Shown here piece by piece: positions 39,501 to 51,145 of a DNA stretch of 64,000 nt; position 1 is the first letter of the stretch, and each line of letters starts with the position of its first letter. The notes beneath the pieces are model-generated. The model was given only the letters and a program-made list of their open reading frames with translations. It made no database searches and had not been told where the DNA came from. The translations under genes and the position numbers were made by a program. The stretch lies in contig WARS01002947.1 of assembly GCA_008933995.1 (NCBI GenBank), positions 703,884 to 767,883 of the forward strand. Reading direction: 5' to 3'. This DNA comes from Datnioides undecimradiatus (lineage: Eukaryota > Chordata > Actinopteri > Lobotiformes > Datnioididae).

Positions 39501-40435
39501 AAGAAAGAGCTAATTAGAGGCAGAACCCAAATGCTTCTACACTGAGCTGGTAGGCACCATCATGTCATAAGACACTTTATGACACCCAGTGATCCAGTTA
39601 GTGATATCCAGTCTCATCTCATTGTAGATCTGAATTGCTGTTTTGTTGTGGCAACTGAGGCATTTGTGAATTTTTCCTCAAAAGTGTGATGGGAGAAATT
39701 ATCTAACATATATCATTCTCCCATGTTCCCTTTTTCAGAGTTTTAGTCATCAACCCTTGCCTGTTTGAAGTCAGAACTGTGTGTGAGCGTCTGTTGAATG
39801 CGTTTGTGTCTTGAAGCTCTATGCAAGAATGTGCAAAGATACCAAAGCAACACAGTGAAGCACTACTCCTTATCTAATTATTGATGACTCACAGTCCTTG
39901 GGATGTTTTATCATGTTGCCTGGTCTTTGTGTAAATTAGATCTGACTCCACCATCTACCTGATGTCCCTCTCTGCCCACGCATGGAGGATGTATAACAGA
40001 TGTGAAGAATGAGGAAGTGAGCTTGCAAAAGACGAAACACAGAATACAAGGCAAACATACGACAGACAACATTTTTCCAGTTCGTAGCTTTACAAGAGTG
40101 TTTGCAAACAAAAAGCTTTTGGTTCTTTTAACCCCTTTATGCTTTTACTTTTAGGATAGATTGCGATTTTTCACTGACATTCACGGTTTACTTTTATTTT
40201 TATTAAATATGTGTTACAAAGAACTCCAGTCGTTCAGTGTTCAGGGTTGCTGTTGTCAAACCCCTTCTTGGTCCTGGTTCATTTTATCTCTACTCGTCTG
40301 ATTGTTGGCTCCTTGGGCTAGCCTGTAATCTTGACTGAGTCTGAGTTTTTCATCTCTTAGGTTTGCTGCTTTTTCTTGCCCAGCATATATGGCTGATCAC
40401 TGGTCAGTTCTTAATAGAAAATTTGCTCAGGGATA
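36596..40435. other. cpne9: cpne9 intron 2 segment: possible retroposon remnants, no gene
   Basis: Mostly unique AT-rich sequence. A plus-strand scrap at 36775-36805 reads HGVPQGSVAHW, like a LINE RT motif. 37460-37505 ends in AATAAAG then TTGATTGATTGACTGAC, a tail seen on some LINEs. 37829-37870 (CTTCCTTTATTAGTCCCACA, CTGGGGAAATTACAG) resembles a LINE 3' end. None is strong enough to name a family. No exon was recognised. Confidence 0.45.
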
Positions 40436-40670
40436 GAGCCACCAATCAGAACACTGACTCCTCCAGGTTGCATGCTGAAGTGTCCTTGGGCAAGACACTA
40501 AATTCCTAAATTGCTCTCAGTGGCTACTCCATGGGCATGTGAATAGGTGTGTTAATGTTATTTTCGTTTCTGATAAGCTGCTGTCATCAGTGTATGAATG
40601 AATGTGAATGGGTAAAAGATGACATATAGTGTGAAAGTGCTTTACAGGTGCTTCACAAAAAAATGAACTA
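40436..40670 (+). repeat. tRNA-SINE family A, head-truncated, plus orientation
   Basis: Shows the family's diagnostic word TGCATGCTGAAGTGTCCTTG then GGCAAGACAC, followed by the tail GTGTATGAATGAATGTGAATG and GTGAAAGTGCTTTACAGG, reverse complementary to the copy at 41268-41518. The tRNA-like head is mostly degraded. Confidence 0.72.
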
Positions 40671-41066
40671 AAAAAAAGACAAAAAAGTACAGTCTATTAT
40701 CATTTACCATACAAGCACAAATGATTTTATGCTCTAATAACCAATATTTTCATCTCAACCTGACTCAGAATGGCTTTAATTAAATGTAATCTGATAGTTT
40801 CAACCACTTTCATTGTTTTAGCCTGCAATTTGATTTTATTGGTTCACTCTCACAGTCCTCATCATCATCATCTGATTTTATTTTCAGTCAGTGTTCTCTT
40901 AAAACAGTTATCCCTAATTATGAAACCAAAATAATGTCCAGAACAACATTTGTTTTGTTTTCCTTGAGAAAGCAATGGCAAACCACTGTACAGCAGTGGT
41001 TATTGGACTACCATTTATATGTGGCAAGACACATGACTCCAAAAGACAAAATCTTTTCAAACTTAT

Positions 41067-41127
41067 GTGGCCACATTGAAAAACAAAACCATATCGGATA
41101 TATGGTTTTGTTTTTCAATATGGCCAC
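41067..41127. repeat. Near-perfect inverted repeat (28-bp arms, 5-base loop)
   Basis: Arm 41067-41094 (GTGGCCACATTG ... CCATAT) and arm 41100-41127 (ATATGG ... CAATATGGCCAC) are reverse complements at 27 of 28 positions, with CGGAT between them. It is not part of a recognised transposon end. Confidence 0.92.
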
Positions 41128-41267
41128 TGTAGAAATAGTCAACATGCACAGTTTTCCTACTTTCCTACTCATCTCTTATTCCTACCCCACAGTGAGTGTT
41201 TGAGAAGCTTTTCAGAGACAGAGCCTACTAAATGTTGTTGATTTTCTCATTTGTGTTGATTTAGTCT

Positions 41268-41518
41268 GTAAACGGCCTGTACTTACATAGCACTTTTCTA
41301 GTCATCTGGTCGTCTGGCACTACAAGTCAGCATTCACCCATTCACACCAAACAAAGGAATCTAACCATTCATACACCGATGGTGCAGCATCAGGAGCAAT
41401 TAGGGGTTGGGTGTCTTGCCCAAGGACGCTTCAGCATGCAGCCCAAGGGAGCCGGGGATCGAACCACCAATCCTCTGATAGGTGGATGACCCACTCTACC
41501 ACTGAGCCACAGCCACCC
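41268..41518 (-). repeat. tRNA-derived SINE, family A, full-length copy
   Basis: On the minus strand the element begins at 41518 with GGGTGGCTGTGGCTCAGTGG. The A-box TGGCTCAGTGG is at 41509-41499 and the B-box GGTTCGATCC at 41465-41456, so the head is tRNA-derived. The body has TGCATGCTGAAGCGTCCTTG then GGCAAGACACCC, and the tail is CATTCACCC (plus strand) and GTAAACGGCCTGTACTTACA near the end. Three partial relatives are at 24693, 40436 and 52325. Confidence 0.83.
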
Positions 41519-44500
41519 TACTTGTATTAAAGAACTGGAGTCTGAACAGGGTGTTTTATTTTTGAAAATCGTTCCTGTGTTTGATTCCCAGGCCAGCTCA
41601 TTTGCTCTGTGTAAATCGATGCGCCATTTGTCAAAAATAGACCAGGAACATATTTTTAGATGATTTTTGGGGGAGAGTTGCTTCTGAAATGTGCAATGCA
41701 GTGTCCTGTGGAACCATGAGTATGTGATCAGCTCCAGCTGGAAGACAACTCAGCCAGGCCAGATGTGTTTCAAGGGTTATTCTTTTAGCTGCAACCCCAG
41801 TGGTGTCAGGTGGACTTAGTAGCAGATGAAAATAAATATAAAAACATAATTCAAAATAAAGTAAAATTACTTTTGTACCGTACAGTACAGTAACAAGCTT
41901 CAGTGTTTTAGTCAGCGTATGTTGTAAGATATTGCTTTGAGAAAGCGCAGTCAAACAGTTGTGACACTGCTTACAGGACAGAACAGGAAAGACAGAATAA
42001 AGTAGGGGCCCTCCTACACGTTCTCTGCATCAGCCACAGCATGCATAAAAGTACTCCTACCAAAGGCATTGCATACTGCCTGTCTTACTCTATGCGTACT
42101 ACTAAAAGGATTCTGGTCCCTAACCACTCTTGACTCTCTAAGAAAACTTGTCAGGATCTGCGTCCCATTTTCCATGAGAATTTATTGCTTGGTAGATGTT
42201 GCTTTTATATTAGTTGATGTGTTATTCTGAACATAACCTGTTCTGGAGCAGGTTAGGTGTGCAGTAGAAGTCATCATGGTGGTAAAACCTGATAAGAAGT
42301 GAAGCACTGTCACAGCCCTTATAAACCACTAACCTAGAGTTAACTTTCCAACCTCAAATCCTGCTTCTTTTTTAGTGCCTTTGGGCTTATGTCCAGCCCC
42401 ACCAAAGAGGTCTTACCACTATCATGTAGAGTGAAAATCAAATCAGTCAAACACTAGTTGCTTTTTACACTGATACAATGTTCACCAAGGATCACAGTTA
42501 TGTAAGCCCCTTTGGAAAGTATCCCTGCATACTGTGCAGTAATTTACACTGAGAGTCAGTGTTAAATATTAAGCATCACTATACTAAATGATGGCTGTTA
42601 CATTTCAAAACAAAGCTAATTTCACAGACTGCTGTTTGTGCAAAGTGTCAGAATGAGGATCCAACTGACAGTCTTATATAGTCTTGACTCTGACTTGACT
42701 GGGTTTTGACATATTCTTGGCATGTGTGACCTCAGCTACACTGACGTCGCCCTTGGAGAAATGCAAACCGCTCTCATGCATTTCCCGCAAGTGAGTGGAA
42801 TTCTTCTACATTGCAGTAACGCAATATAACTGCAGTAATAAGAAAAACTGAAATCGATTGAAAGAAAGAATTGAAAGAGATTATGGGCTGTCCCGTCGTT
42901 TGGGCAGAGATAAATGCATCTGAACCCAGATGAAAATAATGGTATTCATGAGATATTTTAATTTTTGTTCCCAATAGCTCTGACTGTACATCTTTGTGTT
43001 TTACAGAACATTTTTGTCATTGACGTAACCCTTTTGCACTCCAGAAAGCATAATTTCTGGTTTCTTATTCAAATTTGATATTGTTTCAGTTTTAAAGTAA
43101 TGAGATATGCTGATGACACTGGATCATTAAAATGTTAAAAAGTCTGAGCGAGAACACTATAACAAATCGAAGACATTTTTCACTGTAAAGCCCCTGAAGC
43201 CACACACTTCTTGCACAATTTATCTGGCTCATTTATTTCCATACTCCGCCATCTAAACTGCTACCAGGCTGCCATATGAAACATCCCACTTCTCTTATGT
43301 AACATCATTTGCCGGTGGAGTACTGATATATTTCAGCCACATGCTTTGGTGTTTCACTCCATTAAAGCCTGTAGGAGAGATGGCCTCCCTGCTCCCACGA
43401 GTCCAGGTGTAATTCAAATTAAACACAATTATGTGTATTGAATCACTGACTTAATCACAGTACATGATAATTCTTTGTGGTTTCTCACTGCAAAGTTAGT
43501 GAGTCATGTTTATTATATTCTTTACATTATGTGGCACTTCCTGTACATTCGTCTTGCTGTATGTGCCTGAGGATGTGACTCAGTGGCCAGTAGGAGTGAG
43601 TGTTTTGTTCCAGCAGAGCAGGTATGTTTTTAGTTTTGAGAGTTTGTTCATTTTCCAGTTCTTTTGTAGTGCCTGCTGTGGTTTTGAAATGACTCATCTG
43701 GAGGATTATATTTTGATATATAAACTATAAGGTTATGGCTGTTTTTATGTGGTTTAAAATTGATTATATTTTCTACTGGTATTACCCACACTGAGGCAGT
43801 TTTGTCTGCGTGTGGGTTTGCTGCTAAATAAAGTTTGTGATTGTTGCTTGTAACTGCAGGAAGATATAAAGCAGGATTTCAGCCTGGCACTAAAAATGAA
43901 TGACATCAGAAATATAAAACATATATTTTCCTCATCCATTGTATAAACGCAGGTCAATTATAATTTAATAAAGGCTTGGTGGTAGAGGTGAATAAGGCAA
44001 GACCTGAACCATACCATTTAAACAAAGGTCACTGGTCTCTAATTACCCCCAAGGTCTCCTAATGAGATCTAAGAAAAGGGTGAGCAGCCCCTGTTGATTC
44101 ATGGCCGACCAACCCACACACACTGCATTTAATGGCCATATTCATTTTTTAAAAAGATGTTTTTAAAAAGCATATCCCCTCTAGGTCAGGTTTATGTGAT
44201 GATAATATGACTACATTTAGACTTGTTGGTAGCCCCTTTACAAATAACCAAGATGATGATAAATAAATCAGTAAATTTAGTGTTTAACATAAAACTTGCT
44301 AAATGCTAAAATCTGCTTCACATGTCCCCACCACCACAGCTACTCCTGTTTACTTGGAAGGACAAAAATGAATAAAATCCAGTCATGTGTTTCCTGTATA
44401 ACAGAATGTGGCATGTGCTCACATAAGCTTGAACTGAACAAATTGAACTGATTATACCACGACATTCACCCACAAATGAATCTTTAAATTTTGGCAGCAG

Positions 44501-46132
44501 TTGGTGGATTTTTACAACTTTGGAGAGAGCTGGGCTAGGTTAGCCCTGTTTGTAGTCCTAATGCTAGTTAAGCTAATCATCTTACAGTTTTTTCTTTGAT
44601 TTCAGCATCAATATCTCATTTCCAGTGAAGTCTCACTCTATGCTTGTCTATAAGTAACCTTAAATAACTACTGCAGGAGATGGTGGAGATTAAAACTGGG
44701 CTTAAAGGAGAGTCAGTATCAGATTTAAATTCTTTAAGTGAGAGATAATTTACCTTTGTGTCTGTAAAAAAAACATCTGGTTATTAACACCATATTAGCT
44801 TCATTAGATGATAATATGTTAGGATTGGGTTTACCGCTTGTTTGTGTCAGTTCAGATTAAAGATTCATTGATAATTGTTTTGTGCAAACATGCACAGCTG
44901 ACACCAGGACTTGATACTGAGAAGAATCTATGGGAAGAGTTTCTCCATCTCAGTTAAAAGTGATGGGGCTTTTTACTATAGTAGTGTAAGTTTGAAATTT
45001 TGGCTCATAAGTGGGCTGGATTTTCAGAGAGTGAGCCCCTGCCTGGTACAGGACACCACCCTATATTGGCTTCCAACCATGCAGCTTTGTCATAGCTGCT
45101 CTACTGAGGTTCAAGAATTGGCCTCCAACGATTCAGAGCTCTCTTGCCTTATCCCTCTTTGCAGGAGATCAGTATATTATGGGTGAGCTGTGGGCCCATC
45201 CTGCCTCACTTAAATTGCCGTGTGAGAGCTGTACCTGTGAGGGCCTGAATGTGGCCTGAATTTGTTAGATTCAGACATCCACTCCACTTCTATCTGCCAA
45301 ACAATCATCTGTCTATCTCATCTTCTTACATCAGTCCCATTTTGTCATCTATTTTCATATTTGTGTCCCTTCCAACTCCTTATTACTATTCCACCTTGCC
45401 TCCCAGTACCTTTCTTTCTTATATGAACCCCCCCAACATACACACACACACACAAACATGCACACACATCCACCCCATGATCCCACCTCCTGACTACCTC
45501 TTTTCACCAACTCACCATGTGCAGCTTGTGCCCTCAGCTTGTATGTAAGCTTGTAGCGTCCCGCCTACTCTCTGATGCCTTCCCTCATGTTTTCTTCCAC
45601 TATAAATTCAAGGCACAAGCAGCAAAAGATCCCCAGTCAGAGAAACACCCATCACACAGGTGAGCTTGCTGGGCACTAACTGAACGAGTTGGAAAGTTCA
45701 TTCTGCCATTTTCTATTGTGGTCAGCACACATTGTTTTACAGAAGGGACTGAAATGTGTCTTGCTTGCACATATGCACATATGATGTGATGTACTTTACA
45801 TTCTGTAGCAAACTATTTTTAAAGGTGTATATAAAGAGCATGGCAGTGAAACATTTTCTGGCACAAATGTGCCTTATATAAAACTTAATGTCATAGCCTT
45901 TAAAGCTAAACTATCACCTTTGGAAAATATATAATGTTACACATTACTTTACATGGCAGAGATAGAGTGATAGAGGACTGATGCAGGATTTAAAGTACTG
46001 TCCCTCAGTACATGCTTTATTTCCATTGAAGTGTATTTACTTTCTCATATCATATCTTCTGGTAAGGTATATTTTAACAATGAAATGTAATTTTGTACTT
46101 CTACGTGTGTTATATGTTAATGTTAATAAGTT
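41519..46132. other. cpne9: cpne9 intron 2 segment: no gene seen
   Basis: 4.6 kb of mainly unique AT-rich sequence with a short CA-rich run at 45435-45470. No exon, known repeat terminus or RNA gene is recognised. Positions 44030-44090 contain CTCTAATTACC and CCTAATGAG homeodomain-type words and AAGGTCA; this is noted only as a possible regulatory patch. Confidence 0.5.
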
Positions 46133-46538
46133 TGTGCCACACTGGGAACCAGAAACACTGGGAATAGGACCCAAATGCAGACACTGGAGAAAGGGCTATA
46201 TTTCAAAAAGGTTTATTATACAAAAAAACCCCAGAAAGCTTACTGGGGTTGATGTGAGCAGAAGTCCAAATAATCCAAAAAATATCCAGAAACATAAATC
46301 CAAAAACCAGGAAACACTGATCAATCCATTGAGACATGAGGCACATATAAGGTAACAATCCAACACAGACAAGAAGAGTGACAAACAATATAGGAGAGGA
46401 GGCATACGAGACACAGGTTAAAAGGACAGAGGAAACACAAAACAAGCACACAGACACGGTGGGGGAAAAACTCTACAAGATAAAAAATGATGAAATGAGA
46501 AAATGATCACAAACAGAACTCAAACCCAAACCATGACA
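46133..46538 (-). mobile_element. Probable solo LTR (Gypsy-like), minus strand
   Basis: On the minus strand it begins TGTCATGGTTTGGGTTTGAG at 46538, close to the LTR start at 34359 (TGTCATGGTTTTGAG). It ends near 46133 with TGCATTTGGGTCC, then CAGTGTGGCACA. A reversed TTTATT (AATAAA on the minus strand, TTTATTATAC at 46211) lies about 80 bp from the end. No internal element is attached and no clear target-site duplication was found. Confidence 0.6.
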
Positions 46539-47964
46539 ATGTGTTTCATCAGCATTTCAACACAATTTTGTCTATAAGTGTGTCTACTTTCAGTGTTTAG
46601 GCATACAGTGGGTGTGGCGATGTCACTGCTCTTCTGAATGTCTGTATAGTTTCCTGTTTGTCTGTGATTCGTACTCGGTTCTGATTCATGATGCTGTTCC
46701 TCTGCGACCGTTGGGAGACATTATGACCTTGTGACTTCTATCTCGGATAAATACACATCTCTGTCTAGGTCTCTTGTATCATTATTCTAGTTGTTGGGGC
46801 AGATTGACACTGACTTTGCTATCATCAGATTTATTCCCAGGGCTGTGTTTGCCTTTCATATGTCCTGTAACTTAACTGAAGGATGACATTCACAAACTGA
46901 TTTTTTTTTAGAAGCACTGCATGTTTCCTGTATTGTTAACAGTCAAAACCAGAAGAGATTGTTTTCTTCTTAAGATGCAATGCCCAAAGGTTGGCTGCCT
47001 GCTGCCCTTTCTCAGTTAACTTCCTTGTGCTAATTGCTCATTAGAAGGGAAAATGTGTTCTTAATCACCCAGGCAGTCTGAAGTTCATCAGAGCTAATAT
47101 CTAAACTTCACAGAGGCACTTCACAGTGGCTAATGGTGTCCGTCTACACACAAACAGCAACACTTTGCCAGTTATTAGTACTGTACATACGATAATACAT
47201 CCCACTTAGTAAGTGTGACAAATGTAATGTTTGGTGAACAAACCATGGTAGGATTGCGTCAACAGTAAAGCACAATTTAAAGGGACCGATTCTTTGGTTT
47301 CGACTCTTATTGTATTGTTGGTATGAAAGTGGCCTAAGTAAAAATAACAGCTACACAAGCCTAGATGTAACACCTAAAAACTGAGGTCCGGAGAAGGAGC
47401 CATTAGTTTATTTTGCAAATTGTTCCTCCACTTTTTCTATGAAATAGTAGGTTTTATTTATTCATCTATTGTTTATCTCCTGATAAATCATGAAATATAA
47501 TGTTTCAATTTAGCATGTAAACATGTCAGTATGCATAGTAACCACTCAAAGAACAGTTGAAGCAATTTACATCTGAAGTTATTTGGTCATAAACCAAATT
47601 TTATGTTGGTAAAATCACGAAATTAATCCAGATTTATCCTCAGGGAATATGAAAATCTTGTGTAGAAAAATCTTGTTCCAGTCTAGCCTTGCCGGTACAG
47701 AGATATTTCTTAGGATGATGCAGCAAAAGAAATATCAGGGAATCACCAACATCCAGGAAGGATCCATCCTCTGGAGACCATAACTGCCTGCACCAGATTC
47801 CTTGACAATCTAACAGCTGTTGGGAAATTTCAGTCAAAACTGTCAACCTCCTGGTGAAGCTGGAAGGAAAGTCAGAGGTTCACCAAAGCCAGTAAGATTC
47901 ATCCTTTGGGGACCATGAATCTCTTTATGGGGGTTTCTGGCGAGACATCGTCTGTTCTTGACAA
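46539..47964. other. cpne9: cpne9 intron 2 segment: no gene seen
   Basis: 1.4 kb of unique sequence. The part at 46975-47110 is balanced in composition, non-repetitive and has GTGCTAATTGCTCATTAG, a paired homeodomain-type word. Nothing else can be said without alignment. Confidence 0.45.
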
Positions 47965-48935
47965 TAATATTCTACAATTCTAAAGTGTCATTTGGCAGAT
48001 GCTTTTATCCAAAGTGATGTACATATAGAATAAGTACAACACAAGCAAAGATCTTGGTAGGAAAAGCAACGCAGACAAGTGCTAAGAAATGATTTGGGTC
48101 TATTAGGACCAAGGTGTTGACAGGTAATGCTGATGTCAAATGCATAGTTTTTTTGTTGTTTATTTGTTTTAAGTAATAGTGATTTTTATGAGAGGAGGTG
48201 TTTGGAAAACAATAAGGTCTGAAGCAGTTTCTTGAAGGTTGTGAGGGACTCTGCAGAGTGACTGGAGTTAGGTAACTCATTCCACCAGTGGGGGATGACA
48301 GAAGAGAAGAGTCTAGCCGATGATTTTGGGTTTTTTTTGTGATGTTGGGACTAGGTGTCTTTCATTGGCTGAGCATCTCCTCATACCCCCTGGATGAGGG
48401 GGTTCAGGTAACAAGGAGTATAGTTTTTCAAGCAAGTACCAATGAATGGAATTTGACATGAGCAGAGAGGCGACCTGAGTTTTTTGTGTTTGTGTTTGTG
48501 TCCAGACGCACTGCTGCATTCTGGATCATCTGTAGTGGTTTGAATGTACATGTGGGGAGACCAGCGAGTAGGGAGTTGCAGTAGTTGATGCGGGAAGTAA
48601 TGAGGGCCTGTACCGGGAGTTGTGCTGTATGCTCGGACAGATGGGGTCTGATCTTTCTGATGTTGTACAGGGCAAAGCAACATGACCAAGTAACTGTGGC
48701 CATGTAAGCCTGGAAGCTAAGATGGTCATTCGATCATGACGCACAGGTTTTGGAATGACTTTGTAGGAATAAGAGGAGTTGATTCAAGTTAGATGTTAAT
48801 CTGGTGATGTAAAGAGGGTTTTGCTGAGATGACCAGGAGCTCAGTCTTAAGGCTGAACTGGAGGTGGTGTTCTTTCTTGCATTTGGAGATGTCAGTGAGG
48901 CCTGATGTTACTTGACAACCTCCTCTGCATCATGA
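47965..48935 (-). mobile_element. L2/CR1-type LINE 3' fragment, minus strand
   Basis: The 3' end is at about 47965 (plus-strand AATTCTAAAGTGTCATTTGG then GCTTTTATCCAAAGTGA, the reverse complement of the tail at 29900). Upstream, minus-strand frames read SKCKKEHHLQFSLKTELLVI, RKIRPHLSEHTAQL, QALITSRINYCNSLLAGLP and LQMIQNAAVRL, the C-terminal ORF2 block of the clade. At least two frameshifts and an expanded ACAAACACA run (48487-48500) disrupt it. Confidence 0.82.
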
Positions 48936-49423
48936 TAAGGGCTCATTACAGCTGCAGCTACCAGAGGCTTTGTCACCTGCACATAAACACATGTTGTTTT
49001 GGTATACTTTAATCAATCTATTCTGACTTTTTCTATAAAGATGTTAACCAATGAGATTCTGGATATATGCTTCATTTGGTCCTTACAATAATGTCTCATC
49101 TACAGCAATTCTGCTGTTTTGTAAAAGCTAATGATAGAGTGGCCTGGTTTAGTAATTTAATCAGTTTTCATTTTCAATTGTCCCAAGTTTCACAGTCACA
49201 ATAAGGTGTTTATTAAAGAATTACTGATTTTGCTTGTAGCTACTTCTTGCCTGATCTAATGAAAATTGATGTGGATCACACTGATTGAGTCTTTTGATAT
49301 CTGTCAGATGCTGTTGCTGACATGTAAACATAAAGTTTCATCACTAAAACTGAATAGCCTCTTCTTTTTTCTTATTTTCTTAATGTTCCCCTGTTGCTTT
49401 CTCTTCTCCTCTTTCCCTTCCAG
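48936..49423. other. cpne9: End of cpne9 intron 2: no gene seen
   Basis: Unique AT-rich sequence leading to the T/C-rich tract and CAG acceptor of exon 3. No feature is recognised. Confidence 0.5.
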
Positions 49424-49470
49424 TGGTTGTGTTGTATTTGCAGGCTGTGGGAACCAAAGAATGGAGAGAG
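49424..49470 (+). CDS. cpne9: Copine (CPNE9-like), coding exon 3
   Basis: A 47-bp exon with a strong pyrimidine tract and CCTTCCAG acceptor and a GAG|GTAAGT donor. It encodes VVVLYLQAVGTKEWRE across the junction with exon 2 (split Val codon), then ends in phase 0. It corresponds to the strand after Ca2+ loop 1 in C2A. Known copines of this group have VLYTQ...EWREFGRTE here, and the FGRTE part is supplied by exon 4. The double valine is more like CPNE9 than CPNE5 or CPNE8 from memory. A Tc1 transposon lies 260 bp downstream in the intron. Confidence 0.92.
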
Positions 49471-49730
49471 GTAAGTTAACCAACATGTACAACCTCTATA
49501 ATCAGTATCTAATACTGATGCCTATCTGTGTCTGGCAGATATGTGTGTATCATGTTAGGAATGCATTGAAATGAATATATTAAATATTTTGTTCAGGGCT
49601 AAGGCACACAATTAAGTCCCTCAACTCAGCAAAATCCTGAGAACGTTTTTGAAAACTGACAGTGTGTTCCATATACCTGACCCAAACTGATGAAGTAATA
49701 GTACACGGCTGAGAATAAATATATAACATA
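49471..49730. other. cpne9: Start of cpne9 intron 3
   Basis: Short unique stretch between exon 3 and the Tc1 element. Nothing further is seen. Confidence 0.5.
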
Positions 49731-51145
49731 CAGCTCTGGAAAAAATTAAGAGACCACTGCATATTTATTATGAAATCAGCATCTCTACATGTATGACAGC
49801 TATTCCATTCCAGTGTTGAATCCTGTCCTGTTGAATCACAAGCACACCTCATTCTGCTTAATGAGGTACTGATTAGGTGATCACCTGAACCAAATCTTAT
49901 TTAATGAGTCATCACTATCCTCTTGCAACAGGACTAACTGGATGGCAAAAACTAGTAGTAGCTAGCTAAAAAAGCAATTGGAAAGCAATTGGAATCAAAA
50001 AAATAACCATTGACCATGCCAAAAAAGTTGAAAAGAAAAGTTTGGGAAAGAAGGGTTCAATTCTGGCTTTTCTGGCAGAAGGATACAGTGAAAGTCAGGT
50101 TGCTAGCTACCGATTGGCAGCTGGGTGAAAACGACTCTCCATTGACCAGGGTGACCGTCAACTCATTCGAATGTCACTCAGCAACCGTAGGATGACATCA
50201 AGTGACCTACAAAAAGAATGGCAATTGCCAGCTGAGGTGAAGCGCATGGCGAGAAAGAAAAAAGCCCTTCATCAATGAGAAGCAAAGAAGAGCCAGGCTG
50301 AGGTTTGCAAAAGACCATAAGGATTGGATAGAGGACTAGAGTAAGTCTAATTTTCAGCTTTGCCCAACACCTGGTTGTCTAATGGTTAGACTGCTTCAGA
50401 AAGGCTGGAATCAGGCAGATTCGTCTTTGCAAAGGACACATGAATCAAGCTACGTACAAGGTTATCCTGGAAGAAAACTTACTTCCCTCTGCTCTGACAA
50501 TGTTCCCTAGCTCTGAGGATTGTTTTTTTCCATCAGGACAATGCTCTATGCCACACAGCTAGGCCAATCAAGGTGTGGATGAAGGACCACCAGATCAAGA
50601 TCCTGTCATGGCCAGACCAATCTCCAGACCTGAACCCCATTGGAAACCTCTGGAATGTGATCAAGAGGAAGATGGATGGTCACAAGCCATCAAACATAGC
50701 TGAGCTGCTTGAACACTTGTACCAGGAGTGGCATAAAGTCAACCAACAGCAATGTGCAAGACTGGTGGAGAGCATGCCAAGACGCACGAAAGCTGTGATT
50801 GAAAATCAAGGTTATTCCACCAAATACTGATTGACTGACTGACTGACTGAAACATTAGTATTGTGGTGTTTAAAAATGAATATTGTTTTCTTTTTGCATT
50901 ATTTGAGGTCTGAAAACACTGCATCTTTTTTGTTTTGACCATTTGTCATTTTCTGCAAATAAATGCTCCAAATGACAATATTCTTTGGAATTTGGGGAAA
51001 AATGTTGTTAGTGTATAGAAATGTTGTAGTTTATAGAATAAAACAAAAATGTTCATTTTACACAAACACGTAGTTATAAATAGTAAAATCAGCAAAACTG
51101 ACTTTACTTAATTTTGCAGTGGTCTCTTAATTTTTTCCAGAGCTA
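49731..51145 (+). mobile_element. Tc1-like DNA transposon, inactive
   Basis: 1,415 bp bounded by inverted repeats of about 31 bp. The left starts CAGCTCTGGAAAAAATTAAG and continues AGACCACTGCA; the right is its reverse complement apart from the outermost base, and both are flanked by TA, the target duplication of this superfamily. It carries one decayed transposase gene on the plus strand. It sits in cpne9 intron 3 in the sense orientation. Confidence 0.93.
50010..50830 (+). pseudogene. Tc1-like transposase remnant
   Basis: Fragments of a DDE transposase. A start-like MPKKLKRKVW at about 50016 lies in a separate frame from the C-terminal part. From about 50534 to 50830 the frame is intact and has QDNALCHTAR (the second catalytic aspartate), WPDQSPDLNPIGNLW and the end AVIENQGYSTKY. 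The third catalytic residue, a glutamate in the canonical NPIENLW, is glycine here, so the enzyme would be dead even without the frameshifts. The N-terminal helix-turn-helix region is scrambled. Confidence 0.88.

Noticed and set aside
41067-41127. MicroRNA precursor.
   Set aside because: A 28-bp stem with a 5-base loop is shorter than normal precursors. It is reported as a palindrome only.
41456-41518. Functional tRNA gene on the minus strand.
   Set aside because: It is the head of a SINE whose body and tail continue directly, and related copies occur elsewhere in the window.
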